Assembly: GCA_026545765.1 (NCBI GenBank)
Contig: JAIFAC010000164.1
Span: forward strand, 62,001 to 126,000
Direction of reading: 5' to 3'
From: Plantago major
Lineage: Eukaryota; Streptophyta; Magnoliopsida; Lamiales; Plantaginaceae
DNA: 64,000 nucleotides
In this document: positions 11,920 through 23,618 of the stretch, one piece after another
How positions within the stretch are numbered: position 1 is the stretch's first letter
Layout of the letters: each line of letters opens with the position of its first letter
Made by a program: the position numbers and the translations under genes
Notes under the pieces: generated by a model
Databases searched by the model: none
The model's input: the letters and a program-made list of their open reading frames with translations, nothing else
Told to the model about the DNA's origin: nothing

Positions 11920-12674
11920 TTTCCAAGTATCTTAGCAGAAGATAGTTGGTAACTATGAAAAGAACAAGTGTGTTGTGATGCGCTCTATCCCATCTGTCGC
12001 TTTCACACTTTAGCCACATCGAAACTCAGAGCGATTCTCAAGCAATCCGAGCATTCAAAGATCAATCCGAGCAACTGAAACTCGCAAAATCTTGGCCTCA
12101 GATTTGTACCCTCGGAGAGCTAGCAAGGCTTCGTCGTCCGTTCAAGCTTATCAAGTCAACTTTGTCAAGTAAGTACACCTCAATTCTTCCTGAAGTTTCT
12201 TGTTTTCGCGATATGCTTGCTGCATGCTTGTATGTTTTTGCCTTGCTTGAGTATCCAATTGTTGATTCCGTGATTGCAAATGCTGCTAGTGGTAGGTTTC
12301 AGCAGTATACTTAGTTGGAACACTCCTCCATTGTGCTATAGCGTACTAATCTCCTTCATTGGTAACTCGTTGATTCGTCCCGTATATCATGTCCAATGTA
12401 ACCAAACTTGATAATGCATGCTTATTTGGTGATGTGTTGGTGTTGATTGGTACAGTCTCTTGTAAGTTATCCCTGTTACCGTGCTGCATAGGACAGATGA
12501 TAGTGCCATACGTCTTTGTGTGCCAAGTTTAGTGCCCGTAGCGTTATGAGACTAATTCATGTAGAAAATCTGATAGGGTAGGATTTCCTCGGACCTCTTG
12601 ACATAATAAGATATATAAATGAACTCTCGGACAGTCATAATCGTCATTTCTGATTCGTTTCCTTCTGCCCTAGG
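11920..12674 (+). other. Leader of the antisense ORF, with a likely 5' UTR intron
   Basis: This is the stretch between the T polypurine tract and the antisense ORF. A consensus donor AA|GTAAGT at 12169 and a pyrimidine-rich acceptor CTGCCCTAG at 12673, two bases before the ATG at 12675, suggest one leader intron of about 505 bases. No coding signal was seen on either strand. Confidence 0.4.
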
Positions 12675-15210
12675 ATGTCCGGGAGCGATAGTCAGAACAT
12701 TCACGAGGCCCAAGGTTACAATGATGGAGTAAATTTGGAGACTGAGTCTGCGGACTTAACCACATCCATAGGAGACTATCTAGTCGTGGACCTTGTGTCT
12801 TCCAGGGACTCTGACACTGGATAGAGAGTCCGTGGTGCAGCAGAACCTCAGCCGGACGTAGCGATGGGCGAGGAAATGTTGGTAGGGCAGTCGCTAGTCG
12901 ATCTCGGACCATAGGTGGTGTTGGGGCATCCGTGGATCCGAATGAACCTCAAATGGGAAGGCGGCGGTGGTCGGAGGCGCGATGTGGAAATGGTCGAGGC
13001 TGGGGAAGAGTACCGTGTTGTGGCGGAAACAGGTCCGTCCAACCCGAGCACATCTGGGAGACCCGAAGGTGGCGAGGAGGAGGAGGAGGAAGATGGTGAA
13101 GAAGAAGAGGATGATGATGAGGAGGAAGGGGAGGAAGCCTCTCCAGTCGCTCGCCCGCGGAGACGTACTGGTCGTCGGATTGTGTTACATCCTGCGGTGT
13201 CCGCTCAATCCAATCTTCCATTGATAGAGGGTCGTGGTGCGAAGGCGGCGCGAATCAAATTCCCTCGTCCTGCGTCCGCTGTGGTGACAGCGGATGAGTT
13301 CGGAGAATTAAATGCGGATGGGCTACTCCCTACTTGTCCGTCTAAGGTTAAACCTGAGGACATTCCCGAGTGGAGGCGGAAGTGGGAGATTCTTGAGTCC
13401 GACGAAATTATGGTTCCAGAGCCCGGGCATACATTTTACAATCCGCCCTCTGTGTACATGTGTGTGCACAAAGTGGCCTTCGCTTGTGGATGGAAGGTCC
13501 CTATTGCGCCCGAGTTAAAGCATATCCTGAACCACATCGGGATCGGTCCGAGTCAGGTTATCCCAAAGTCTTTAGGTAACCTCATTTGTTTCGTCATTTT
13601 TTGTAAAAAGAAGGGGCAGCCGGTGAATTTTGAGAACTTTAGGCAGCTCTTCCACGTTACCTTTAGTCTGGGGAATCCCCTGTTTTATACTTTTGTAAAT
13701 AGAAAACCCTATAACTTCATTTCCGACTCTATTTGTTCCTTGGGGTCGAAGTGGTGGGATAAGTACATTTTTGCGTGGATGGCCCTGAAGCCTGGGATGT
13801 CCGAGAGGAGGCGAGAGCAGTGGGGGCTGCCAAAAAAGTTCTTAAGGGAGAGCATCCCGGATTGGCGCCCCCTTCCGAAGAACGTGGCCCCGTGGGTGGC
13901 GGAGATCCATAAGAAGAACGAGCCACCTACGTATCCATTCCACTGTTTGATCATCGACGCTGCCTACTTGTGCCGTTGGCCGTGGAAGTTGGAGGAAAGA
14001 CGGACTTCAGTAAGGATCCTCAACTTAGGATTTGTGCTTTTCTTTCTTTGGATTGCTCTGTCTTTAACTTTCGTTTCCGAAATTCTGGTTATTCTCCCTT
14101 TACGTATCCATATCTGACACTTTTATTTTATTGCGCAGCTCACTGGTTTGATTATATTATATCGACACTCCGTGAGAAGAAGCGTGAGGGCGGGCCTGGA
14201 AGTCGCCAGCTGAAGGACCAAAATCATCAATCGTCATGGGCCTCCCTATGGCGGACCCAAAAATGCTTGATGTTACGCTGCGGAGGAGGCGGAACAAAGT
14301 GGAGAAGATCCATGAGCCTTGGTGGTGCCCGACAAGGGCAAAGGCCCTGCGACTCGCAGCACCACTGCCTCCAGGCCACCAGCGTCCGCCGCATCCGCAC
14401 CCCAGCAGGAGGTGTTTATGCGAGACGCCATAACCTCGGGGAGGAAGAGGGGAGCAACCTCAGATGCTTCTCTTGCAGCTAAGAGGCAGCAACTGTCCGC
14501 CATTCTGCCCTCCGACCAAGCTGCTCTCAATAAGGAATACGAGCGGGTTCGCGGACTCCACAGGTCGGCGGGTTGGAGCTCGATGAGCTATACCAGCGGG
14601 TAAGTAACTTGTTCATGTTTTCCTTGTCGTGTTCTTAGTATGATAGAAATATAACTTATATTTATGAGGACTTCTTGTAGCTCGGATGTTTCGTCAAGGC
14701 TATGCAGTGGAAGGCTAGTGAGCGGGCCACCATTGAAGAGGAGCTGCACAAGGCCATGCGCATCCATGAGATGAGGCGGAGAAGGTGAAGCAGGCGGATG
14801 CTCAACTAAAGGAGAAGGATACGCTCATCAACAAGTTGAAGACCAGCTGGGAGGAGATAAAATCGGACTTGGATTGGCAGGAGAATTTTATCAGTAGGTC
14901 GATGAAGGCCTTCCTGGACTCAAAGGATATCCTCCTTGAGGACCTCCAATTTGCCTTGAGGCCGAGACTTTATGAAGTCGGACTCCTTCAAGTTTTCATG
15001 GAGGACAAGTCCGACGCTTCTCGCTTGGATGGGTTTTCATCCGCTATCGGCCAATTGCAGTCTAAGGGATTACTTCCGCATAACTTCGACTGGAAGGCGG
15101 AAGGATTGATTCCTTCCGCGGATGCTAATGGAGTGGAGGTCCCTGTGGACAATGTACCGGATGAACGGTTGGCCGCGTGTGAATTTCGGAGTTGGTCACG
15201 AGGAAGGTGA
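12675..15210 (+). pseudogene. Antisense extra ORF of Tat element (Transposase_28-like), with introns
   Basis: It runs opposite to gag-pol. The start MSGSDSQNIHEAQG at 12675 shares one frame with the long coding block 12915-13960, interrupted by TAG at 12822 and 12912. After a run of Glu/Asp (about 13075-13135) comes a domain with YMCVHKVAFACGWKVPI, LNHIGIGPSQVIP and FRQLFHVTFSLG. That pattern fits the putative gypsy-type transposon (Transposase_28) family known from plant Tat elements. Two internal introns are supported: GTAAGG 14010 to GCGCAG 14138, and GTAAGT 14600 to TTGTAG 14680. The first joins in phase to HWFDYIISTLREKK. The last exon is helical and charged (14785-15210). A frame slip near 13965 is needed before the first intron. 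The function is unknown; it is not needed for known retrotransposition steps. Confidence 0.7.
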
Positions 15211-17523
15211 GATTGGCGTCGATGTGGCGGACCCTTTCTCCCGAAGTGTGTCCGGATGCCCTCGAAGGTATGTTTTACCTTTTGATAATTCTGAGGATTT
15301 CCTAAAGGGTGGTACTTTATGCTTGCTCGGTCGTTGGCCATGATCACGGATTTCAACTTTGTTGAATTGCTGAATCTCTCTCGACGCGTGCCACTTATGA
15401 CCCGTCTTCCACCAATCCGCCTCAGCGAAGAAGTTGGTCGAGCAACTGCCCCCAGGAGAAGTCCGGTATGCCCGTGAGAAATTGTAATATTGATTGTGAT
15501 CTTTTGATGGCACGGGTTGTTGCCATGTACAATTACTCTCCTTTATTAGTAGTAACTATCTTGAACCATGCTTTTCGTGCTTCAAATCATTACTTGCTTT
15601 CCTCTTTATCTCCTTCTATTAAATCGTTCATATCTTTGAGTTATCATAAATCGTCTCTTACAAACACGGATCGCTGTTGAATGACGTCGATTGCAAGATA
15701 ATCAAACAATTGTCTTTGATCCTCGGACCGTTCGTCTTTATTATACAGTTACTTTGTGGGGATCGTAATCTTCTAGAAGGAGGAAGTTGAAGCGGTGGAA
15801 TTATTATCGCATCCCTTCATCTTCAGAAATGTCGGATGATGGACATGTAGCGATCGTAAAGATTATCGCTACTATAAATAAGGGCGTGGTAATTCTTCCT
15901 TCTCCTTTGCTTTACCTTCATGACCTCTTCATCTAGAACTCTCAATCTTCAAAAAGCGATTTCTCGGGATGTAATCGCTTGAGAAAAATCGATCTGAGCT
16001 AAACTTCACCTCAATGCTAGTGTAGTGGTTCTCAGCGGAAACCCCATCGTTGGAGACCGACGATCCCAATCTGATTGCTATCGGTATTGGGTAAATTGTG
16101 CTAAGGAACATGCATCCTCCGATTTATTACGGTTAAGGGACGCGGACTACCCAATCATCCTTGATCTAGAAGGTGATCCCCCTCTATGTCCGGCGGTTGC
16201 CAGGAGGCTAGCCGAGGAAGAAAGGGAGCGGACACTGAAGATGATCCGTAGGAGGATCCGAATGCAGCAGCAAGCTCGTCAGGCTCGATACGGTGGCTCG
16301 GGGTCTCAAGGTTCAACCCCAGGAATCCGTTGAAGGGGCGAGTGGGGTATGCCGTAAGTATTTATGGTCCTCGGACCTAGGCAAATTGTACTCTCCGTGT
16401 TTATATGCTCGGACGATTTTCTTATAAAATTCGGACTGCCCTTATTAGAAATCGTCACCTTTTTCTTATCCTTACTTTGTCGGATTATATTGATGCAAAT
16501 ATCCCCGTAAGATGACCAACAAATACACAATCGGAAGTGGCTGATGGGCTTGTCTATGTCAGATAGGATAAGCTCATCGACCCGATATTATTCATGACGA
16601 ATAGTACAAGCCCATTGTCGTCGAGGTTCTAACATATCGGGGCCTTTATCGGTTCGTCCCTTCTATAAATACTTGAGTTCCTCTTCGCATTGGTCGTGCA
16701 AATCAACTCAATTTCCATATTCACTGAAAAATTTCGTCCTTCTTTCTCAGGCTCGGGTAGATCTTTCAGTTTGAGCCCCATAGTACCCGTAAGAAGATTA
16801 TTTCTTGAATAGTTTCTCCCTCGAGACTCCCGTCCATTCTCAAATTGGCGTTTGTCTTGAGTTTGAGAGTGGCGTGGGTCTGGAGGTGAAGATTGCTTAA
16901 GATCAGTTATCGGAAAGCACATATCTCGGTACATGTCCAGATCCGTAGGTTAAGCGCAGACGGTCTCATCGATCGTATTGCGATCCACCTTTAGGAGCTT
17001 TTTCTTCCAGAGGCTGGCGGCGGATGGAGTCATCGACCAATCGTCGAGATCCGTGTAAAGATCCGAGTTTTATTTGAGACATAGCGGATGTGTCAGTGTA
17101 ATACCTTACAAGCGGAGATTCCAAGTGCTAATCACTCACTCACAATTTTAATGTTTAGGGACCTTTGTGCTGGGACGATAAAGGAATAACGAGTGAGTGA
17201 CATTGTCGGATTTCAGCTCATTAAGTCTCTCTGTATTGTGCAGGCACATCAAATCCTTGGTGTCTCCGAAAGTAGGATACTTTCCTATCGGAGGAATAAT
17301 CTCGACGGAAGATGACGTATCTCCAGAGATTTTCTCTACAGTTTAGGTATTGCATCTGTAGATCCGGATAAAGACCGGAGATTTGTAGGCTAAAAAAATT
17401 GTCATGTATACTTTGTCTCATGTATGAATAAAATTCATTGCTTGAATTTTGTTGTCCTTATGACGTTATGCTTCAAATTCTGAATTGAAAGATAGAAGTT
17501 GTATTGATTTGCGGAAATTCAAT
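15211..17523. other. T element interior between antisense ORF and integrase
   Basis: Mostly non-coding. One plus-strand frame at 16025-16333 (GTG start, no ATG) reads as a charged, Arg/Glu-rich segment (about residues 60-90) with LDLEGDPPLCPAVARRL. It could be a leftover exon of the antisense transcript or chance. Several GT..AG pairs exist, but none is convincing. No repeat or other element was recognised. Confidence 0.35.
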
Positions 17524-18892
17524 TTACAACTTATGGGCTACATGTGATGACAAAGGGTTAACAAAAGCAGCAGGCGGAGTTCGCGTAATAAATAGTTTAA
17601 GCCCAAAATATCTAAATGACCGGCCGAGGTCCGCGTAACCATCCGTATGCGTAAAACTTTTGGAGGTTCCTAGAGCATTCCATGTACGCTTGAGTGGATG
17701 TCCGTACTCATCTTCCAATTTGTAACTCCCGTTCACTCTTGCAAACAATCTTGAGTCCTTCCCATTTAGGTTTGAGTTTTCCAACATTGCTCAAGATGTC
17801 CACCCGACGAAGCACTAGGTCTCGACACGCATGTTTTTCTTGAACATTCTTTGTTATAGGCTTTGGCGTGATTGCTTGGTACTGTGGATGTTAGCGGTGC
17901 TTGATTCTTCTACTGTTCGGCATGTCTAGATCGAATATCCGAGCCTCATGATTGGTGAAATCATTGAACTCTTGGACCCTCATAGTCTCATTGCAATTTC
18001 TGCTTTGGTATAAGCGCTTAGAGCCATAAACCAAGCGAATGGGGTCTCTCTAGTGGTCAGCCTTGATGGTGCGATGGGCCCATAATGCATAATCTAGGTC
18101 ATCCATGACTTTCTTGAAGTCCTCAACCGCTTCTCTAGGATCTTAACAATCTTGTTCGTGGACTCGACTTGCCCATTAGCTTGTGGATATCCAGCGGATG
18201 TGAAGCGTTGTTCAATCTTGAAGGGCCTTGACCATTCCTTGAGCACATTGCACGAAAATTGAGCACCATTATGCGAGACAAGAACTACGGGTAGGCCAAA
18301 GCAACAAATGATGTTTTTCCAAATGAAGGTGCACTTTCGACTTTCCATAATGGTTGCCTGACTTGAGTTCTACCCACTTGGTGAAATATTCCACGGCCAC
18401 AATTAGGAATTTCTTCTGTTGAGTGCTCCTTGGGAACGGTCCGACAATATAGATGCCCCACTGATCAAACGGACATGCTATGATTGACGGAATCATAGGA
18501 TGTGTCGGACGATGTGGAATGTTCGCATAATATTGGCAATCAGGGCATCTCCGGGCGTAGCTGGCGGAATCCTTATCAATGGTAGGCCAGTAGTAGCCTT
18601 GTCGAATAATTTTTTGAGCAAGAGTTCGTCCCCCGGAATGACTTCCGCAACTTCCTTGTAATTTAGTCGGCCTGATCTTTGCTTCTTGCGGGCCCAAATA
18701 CCTCAAATGAGTCCCAGCATAAGATCTCTTGTACAGATCTTTTCCCAGTAGAAAGTATCTATTTGCTCGGCACTGCACACTCCTTGACTCCTTCGGATCA
18801 GCTGGTAGTGATCCGTCTTTGAGGTAACTAAAGATGTCAATCATCCAGTTTCTTCCCGTGTCAGTTATCATGACAGTTGAATTGGGACTCAT
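17524..18892 (-). pseudogene. T element integrase (catalytic residues lost)
   Basis: It begins with the zinc-binding region (GSCGSHSGGRTLAQKI..YYWPTI..CPDCQ). The first zinc His of the usual HEG.CG motif reads Gln (LQGSCG). In the core, WGIYIVGPFP has Tyr where the family has the first catalytic Asp (WGMDIVGP). LVSHNGAQF has His where the second Asp is expected (SDNG). The Glu in GQVESTNK is kept. The chain changes frame near 18340. After 18094 it is broken until the C-terminal segment 17787-17524 (ARVNGSYKLEDEYGHPLKRTWN). Integrase joins the cDNA to host DNA. This copy cannot. Confidence 0.85.
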
Positions 18893-18936
18893 GACGGATG
18901 AGTCAGTAATAGTGAGTAGGATTACTCTCCTCGTGT

Positions 18937-19587
18937 CTAGAGCCGCTGTTGCGGATGCATATTATTTGCAGGCGTCGCTCTTTCATTCCAGGATCTGTCA
19001 AACTTCTCCAGGGTAAACTCCTCAAAGAGGCTGACTTCTTGCTTGAGTAGTTCAAGATACTTGATCATCGAAGGACCTTTTGCGGCAAAAGTTCCTGAAA
19101 ATTGGGCTTCAACTAGCTGTGAGTGCGTGTAAGCTTTGAGCTTCCGGACTTGCAGGGGTTTAGCTAGACGTAGCCCGACTAACAGTGCTTCATACTCAGC
19201 CTCATTATTGGTGACTTTGAATTCCAAGGATATCGCGTAGTCGAGTTCCGCGCCATCAGGGCTTTTAAGATAGATTCCAATCCCTCCCACTCTTCCAGTG
19301 GAGGAACCATCCACTTCGATGTCGAACATCAGAAGGATGTTTTTTGGTTTGGAGATCTTTTGTAAGCTCCCGAGATTCCAACTTTTGTTCCTCCTTCTCT
19401 TTGATATCCGGACCAGAGTTGTTAGTACCGGATCTCCTTGTGATATCGTCAAGAAGGAACATTTGGTTGATCCGAGTTTCCTCATACGATGGAGATAGGG
19501 GTGATTTATGGCCGAGCATCCTCGAGGTTTTCTGGGTTGATCGTTGGCGGAACTGGCTTCTGGACAATCTGCTTGGTGATTAGTCAT
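18937..19587 (-). pseudogene. T element RNase H region (Tat-type second RNase H)
   Basis: MFDIEVDGSSTGRVGGIGIY gives the first catalytic Asp of an RNase H fold, and TNNEAEYEALLVGLRLA gives the Glu motif seen in the additional RNase H of Tat elements. The upstream stretch (19913-19584), with LSKWAIELSEYDIFYQAPSA and AQVVADFLAEY, is the end of the first RNase H and its linker, in another frame. The domain removes the RNA strand during reverse transcription. Confidence 0.8.
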
Positions 19588-19822
19588 TCAAATGCCTCTT
19601 TGTCCGGGACTTTCTCTGAATCCACTTCAGGGTACTCCGCTAAGAAGTCGGCGACGACTTGAGCCTTCTTGGCTGACGGAGCCTGATAGAAAATGTCGTA
19701 TTCGCTCAGCTCGATCGCCCACTTAGAGAGTCGTCCGGATTGATCGGGCTTTCCCAGGACCTCATTGAGGTTCTTCGAATGCGGCAGATCTAGGATTGCC
19801 TTGATCTTCTTGGGATTCGCGC

Positions 19823-20578
19823 TTATCCCTCTCTCTCTTTGACCATGTATCCGAGGAACTTTCCTCCTTTCACTCCGAAAGTGCACTTTTCTAGATTCAG
19901 TTTCATACTGCACTTATTCCTAAGGATAGCGAAGCACTTGTTCAAATGATCCACATGTTGTTCTTCAGTTTTGCTCTTAACGAGCATGTCATCTACGTAC
20001 ACTTCCATGGTTTTTCCAATTTCTTCCTTGAACATCTGATTCACCAGTCGTTGGTAAGTGGCTCCCGCATTTTTCAATCCGAAGGGCATCACCTTGAAGC
20101 AGTATACTCCCCCTGCAGCGAAGAAAGCTGTTTTCTTGATGTCCTCCTTAGCCATCCGAATTTGGTAAAAACCTTGGTATGCGTCCATGAAACTTCGATG
20201 CGCACATCCAGCGTGGAGTCGACTAATTGATCTATTAAGTGGCAAAGTGCGGATCTTTTAGGCGAACTTGTTGACTGGTGAAATCATTGCACATCCGCCA
20301 TTTGCCTGGTGATTTCTCTACCAGAACCACGTTGCAAATCCAATCAGAATAACGGAATCTTCGATATGCCCTGCTTTTTGGAGTCGATCAGCTTTGGCGG
20401 ATATGATGGCATCCTTGATCGGACCGAAATCCTTCCTCTTTTGACGGATGTATTTAATCGAGGGATCCATGTTCAGACGGTGAGCAGTAATCCTCGAATC
20501 TATTCCCTTTAGGTCATCGGTACTCCAAGCAAACACATCACTGTTATCTCGGAGACAAGCAATAAGCTTCATTTCCAC
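19823..20578 (-). pseudogene. T element reverse transcriptase (broken)
   Basis: The first part (20578-20318) has VFAWSTDDLKGID and the conserved finger region, but stops early (TAG at 20318). The second (20245-19823) has FMDAYQGFYQIRM, KTAFFAAGGVYCFKVMPFGL and the catalytic EVYVDDMLVKS, then LNLEKCTFGVKGGKFLGYMV. The two parts are joined by about 70 bases in a wrong frame. The 20805-20587 stretch (VTVTSDPPVVLPAK...) is the protease-RT linker. Reverse transcription in the virus-like particle is the known role. Confidence 0.88.
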
Positions 20579-20826
20579 CTCCGCATTCAGACTGTTCCAA
20601 TTCTAGTCTTCTTATCCAAGCTTCCAACAACAAGCTCAACTTCCTTGAGAGTTTCATGAGGCTCGATTCGTACAGTTTTAGGAAACTTCTCCTTCTGGTT
20701 CCCTACTCCAATATGCGAACTCTCCTTTTTAGCCGGAAGAACAACTGGCGGGTCAGAGGTCACAGTGACTGTCAACACGGGGGCAGACGCTCTCCTCGTG
20801 GACATAATGTAACATTCCCAAGCTTC

Positions 20827-22122
20827 TCAGATGTTCCCTACCTCCTCTCCGACTCCACATGGGGTCGGGAATTTCATCCTATTATGGAGAGTGGAAGGAA
20901 TAGCTCGGAATTGATTGAGTCCTGGACGACCAAAGATAGCATTGTAGTCGAAAGTTCGGTCCACCACTACAAAACGGACTTGCTGTGTCACTCTTGCGGG
21001 ATGCGTCCCAAGTGAAACGTGAAGTATGACACTTTCTAAAGGACGGATAGTTCCTCCTCCGAACCCTAATATGGAGGTGTTGACTCTCTCATATCGGATT
21101 CTTCCCAGATTCATTTGATCTATTGCCGATTTGGAGATGATGTTCGAGGAACTTCCCGTGTCTACCAGGATCTTGTTTACCAGATAAGTTGCGATGGTTA
21201 AAGAAACCACCAGTGGAACATCCAGATCGTCAATGTCTTCTCCTCCTGCCGTAGGAGGAGGGATCTCGCTATCATCAAAGGATATGGCGTTTGTCCCTCG
21301 AATTGCTTGAGCAGCATACGATCTGTCATTGTTCGGGAGATTCTGAGTTGTCCGTTCTCTCGCGTTCCTACTATCGCCCCTAGTTGGTCCGCCTGCAATG
21401 GTGTTGATCACTCCGCTGTATGGAGCGTTATCCATTTCGACGTCATCAGCATACCTGTATGGGTGTCGGTCCGAGCGAGGCAGATGGTTGGGTGGCGGAG
21501 GTGGCAAGGATAGGGGACGAGGTGGCGGCTTTGTAGCTCTATCATGCCTTTTTCGTTCCGTCTTATCATGTCTAGAAGGTTCATCCATATAGATGTGATC
21601 TTCCAGTTTTCCCTCTGTTATCAAATGTTCAAACTCCGTTTTCAGTTGAATGCAATCGTCCGTCTCGTGACCACGACACCTGTGGAACTTGCAGTACCCC
21701 TTTGCATTCTTATTCTTCCGGTTGTTGTGAGAGGGCTTTGGCCATTGGACATCCAGCTTCTTCTCAATGATAGTCGCTAAGATGTCGGATCTTGGTCTAT
21801 TGAGACGGGTATAATCCGCGTATCTCCTTGGCGGACTCCTTTCTCTGTGGAAGCCCTTATCTCTGTGATCCTTCTTCGGGTCAAGTTTCCCCTGGCGTTT
21901 GTCTTGTTTCATCGCCTCCTTTCCTTTCTTGGAACCAGCTCTCACTAGAACATTCCTTCGGTACTCCTCTCCATACATCACTTCTTCACAGATATCATCC
22001 AAATGCTTTTCACTCCTCACTTCCTGACTAGAGAGTTTTCTGCAGAGCTCTGAGTTGAAAGTATTAGCATACGGTGTGGACCGTTCATATCTTGTGTGAC
22101 TCAACTCGAAGAACTTCCGCAT
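20827..22122 (-). pseudogene. T element gag C terminus and aspartic protease
   Basis: The 431-codon frame opens with a basic Lys/Arg-rich segment. It then has GYCKFHRCRGHETDDCIQLK, the cysteine/histidine motif of Tat gag proteins, a Pro-rich linker, and an aspartic protease with VNKILVDTGSSSNIIS (catalytic DTG intact). The family-typical tail FNAIFGRPGLN is present as YNAIFGRPGLNQFRAIPS. It overlaps the preceding gag block by 38 bases in another frame, so a frameshift separates them. This is the longest unbroken piece of the element. Confidence 0.85.
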
Positions 22123-23338
22123 GAAAGCGATCTAGGAAGGTCCTTAGATCCTCTTGCTCCCGCTGTATAACTTCTGCCAGGTGTTCGACGGTACGCTTTC
22201 TTCTTTTCGACTTTCCAAACCGTCCCAGAAACTTGGATGAGAGGTCCGCATATGACCTTATCGACTTGTTTGGTAAAGAAGTGTACCAATCCATGGCCGT
22301 TCCAAAGAGAGTAGATGAGAATGTGAGAGCTTTTGTATTGTCACTCATCCCTTTGGAATACATCTTACTATTGTACCTTGTCAGGTGACCAACGGGACAG
22401 GTATCCCCGTAATAGTATTCCAAGTTTGGAATTACTTGATCCGAGTTCCTATTCCTTTCCTTTTCTCTCATGATTTTATCACACAAAGGGTTTGGTGCAC
22501 TAGTAGCTATCTGCTCATGATCCTTTACCAGACGTCCGAGATTTAGAATCTAGGCCTCCAAAGCTTTTTGCTGAGCATAGATTTCGTCTGCAGTCATGAT
22601 CTCTCCTGTCCTCGGATGAACTGCTACATCTGCGGGGAGTTCATCTAGACGGACCACCGGAATGGTTCTTGCTACATGATCTCTGTCTCTCGGAGGTGCT
22701 CGTCGTGGAACTCCTGGATGCCTATTATCCCCCTCCTGATACTCTCTCCTTCCGTTCCGACTTCCCTCACCCCGAGCTTGAGAGGCAGATGCCCTCCGAT
22801 CTAGAAGGTTTCGCAAATCCTCTTGAGGTAGCTGATTCCCCAACCTCTGTTAGATCGGACGTTGCCTGTTTCTTGATAACGCAGGCTCTGCTTGAACCGG
22901 AGTAGCCACTGGCGGAGTGGCTTGCTGAGGATGGGCATTGTTAGACCCTAGGCATCCTTGGATTATCGTGACCAATCTATCAAACTGAGTTCCACTTAGT
23001 CCGAGGTCACTAGTGCGGACAATGCGACCATCGGGCATAGTAAACTGTTGACCTGTAGTGGGGCCTTGAGCTTCTGCCGGAGAAACTCGTATGACCCCTT
23101 CTCCATGGTCCGCAGGCACAACATTCTCGGGAACACTTTGGGCTCCCCTCTGCGGAGCGTCTCTTCCCTCATCTGAGGATGGGCTGGCTGTGCGCCCATC
23201 GCTCGGATATCTCCTTCCAACGTTCCTTCCATCCACAGTGGCCCTCCATCCCCGGGTGGGCGGGCGTCCACGTGGATGTGGTGGGGGAGTCCCTATGCCT
23301 GCAGCACTAGTCCGTGTTGTCCGTGTTGTTCTTGCCAT
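22085..23338 (-). pseudogene. T element gag N-terminal and capsid part
   Basis: It starts with an Arg/Pro/Gly-rich leader (MARTTRTTRTSAAGIGTPPP) 55 bases after the 5' LTR. The same frame continues through stops at about 22850 and 22547 to the capsid-like block 22486-22085 (LTRYNSKMYSKGMSDNTKAL, MDWYTSLPNKSIRSYADLSS), which matches the retrotransposon gag core. Two in-frame stops and one following frameshift inactivate it. Confidence 0.8.
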
Positions 23339-23375
23339 CAGCCTAACTCAAACGCGAAACCTTTTGTAAAGATTC

Positions 23376-23393
23376 CCACAGACGGCGCCCAAA
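23376..23393 (-). promoter_or_regulatory. Primer-binding site of element T
   Basis: On the minus strand TTTGGGCGCCGTCTGTGG follows the LTR end CCTCTACA directly. This GGCGCCGTCTGTGG form is usual for plant Tat-type elements. Confidence 0.7.
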
Positions 23394-23618
23394 TGTAGAG
23401 GGGTGAATCCTCGAACACTAACTAACTAAACTATTACAAGCAACCTAGTCCAGGACCCGCCTCCTACTTGAAGTCCGAAGCAGTATCCGTCCGTGCCAGT
23501 GTACCTGAAAGGACTAAGTGGGGGGGGGGGTGTTTAGAAAGGGATGCCCGGATTGCGTATGTCAATCCGATAAGAGACTTTATTCAAGAGAGAGCGGGTA
23601 GCTCTCAATGTAATAGTT
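23394..23618 (-). repeat. T element 5' LTR, truncated
   Basis: It matches 11021-11240 with few differences (a longer G run near 23520 is one). At 23618 the match ends inside TGTAATAGTT and LINE 2 coding sequence begins at once. About 660 bases of the LTR are missing. Confidence 0.88.

Larger units (their letters stand above)
11021..23618 (-). mobile_element. Tat-lineage Ty3/gypsy retrotransposon (element T), inactive
   Basis: On the minus strand the order is truncated 5' LTR, PBS, gag, protease, RT, RNase H, integrase, a 6-kb region with an ORF on the opposite strand, polypurine tract, then a complete 3' LTR. The RNase H carries the NEAEYEALLVGLRLA motif that marks Tat elements, and the antisense extra ORF between integrase and the 3' LTR is also a known Tat feature. 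The LTR ends match (TGTAGAGG at 11021 and 23394). The 5' LTR has lost all but 225 bases where LINE 2 begins. All coding regions contain stops or frameshifts. Confidence 0.9.

Noticed and set aside
12915-14117. 400-codon ORF treated as a stand-alone host gene
   Set aside because: It starts at GTG right after a stop, lies between a Tat polypurine tract and integrase, and fits the known antisense ORF of such elements.
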